DNA from: Nitriliruptoraceae bacterium
GTDB taxonomy: Bacteria; Actinomycetota; Nitriliruptoria; Nitriliruptorales; Nitriliruptoraceae
DNA length: 32,456 nt
NCBI GenBank assembly: GCA_007133465.1
Contig: SLMP01000002.1
Location: 1-32,456 of the forward strand
Direction of reading: 5' to 3'
Each line of letters begins with the position of its first letter. The first letter of the stretch is position 1. Below the pieces are notes generated by a model, which had not been told where the DNA came from, did not search any database, and saw only the letters and a program-made list of their open reading frames with translations. Positions 30,414 through 32,456 of this stretch are shown in pieces. The position numbers and the translations under genes are program-made.

Positions 30414-30498
30414 CGGTCGGATGTGTCCGCCTGGCGCCGCTGTTGCGTCGTCGTGGAGGGTCCGGTCGCCGCAGCCGGACGGATGTGTCCGCCAGGCG
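30414..30498 (-). repeat. Two 23-bp direct repeats upstream of the ABC exporter operon
   Basis: Copies at 30414-30436 and 30476-30498 match at 21 of 23 positions and start 62 bp apart, close to six helical turns. The shared core is CGGATGTGTCCGCC, which includes the inverted CGGA-TGTG-TCCG. They lie in the 305-bp spacer between the RNase E/G stop (30569) and the exporter start (30263), the rest of which shows only GC-rich sequence and a G/C-run near 30345-30385. The pair looks like a bound operator or a repeated site for an unlinked regulator. Confidence 0.55.
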
Positions 30499-30568
30499 TC
30501 GGGCACGGGGGACCCGGCCGGGGGCGACCGTGGTGCGCGCCGGCCCGGCCAGACCGGGGGCCGGGCGG

Positions 30569-32456
<1,888 letters not shown>

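Overview
The window is a stretch of very GC-rich chromosome with strong G/C preference at third codon positions, many GTG starts, 4-bp GTGA/ATGA gene overlaps and TANNNT-type -10 elements. Together with the rne, rplU, rpmA, obg, proB gene set this points to an actinobacterium, probably a deep-branching one; I cannot name the genus from the sequence. I see no tRNA or rRNA gene, insertion sequence, phage gene or CRISPR array.

Region 1 (1-8398, + strand). A stand-alone TrpB2-type tryptophan synthase beta chain is followed by strong hairpins. Then comes a compact five-gene unit: MarR regulator, MFS exporter, SbnA-like PLP synthase, NAD_binding_9-type FAD/NAD(P) protein, and fold-III PLP decarboxylase. 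Genes 1-2 and 3-4 overlap by 4 bp, and the last two are 17 bp apart. SbnA and a fold-III decarboxylase belong to 2,3-diaminopropionate/staphyloferrin B chemistry, but no NIS (IucA/IucC) synthetase and no SbnB dehydrogenase is present. This is the best candidate in the window for an undescribed pathway: a regulated and exported small amino acid or aminopolycarboxylate.

Region 2 (8395-12641). On the minus strand lies a MoxR AAA+ ATPase, a membrane-anchored extracytoplasmic propeller-like protein and a CoxE-like VWA protein. A possible small membrane protein lies divergently.

Region 3 (12676-16548). Methylglyoxal synthase (minus) is divergent from a + strand run: a zeta-crystallin-type oxidoreductase, an ion-channel-like membrane protein without the usual filter, a YbaK deacylase and a second oxidoreductase. 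The run ends in three consecutive hairpins.

Region 4 (16676-20884). A degraded OmpR-type DNA-binding domain, with direct repeats upstream, precedes a membrane-anchored HELQH metalloprotease. A convergent NhaC-type Na+/H+ antiporter follows.

Region 5 (20885-32456, minus strand). Read 5' to 3': RNase E/G (running off the right edge), a heterodimeric ABC exporter pair, an aldehyde dehydrogenase, then rplU, rpmA, obg and proB. The usual actinobacterial rne-rplU adjacency is broken by the ABC/ALDH block, and rplU has its own credible promoter.
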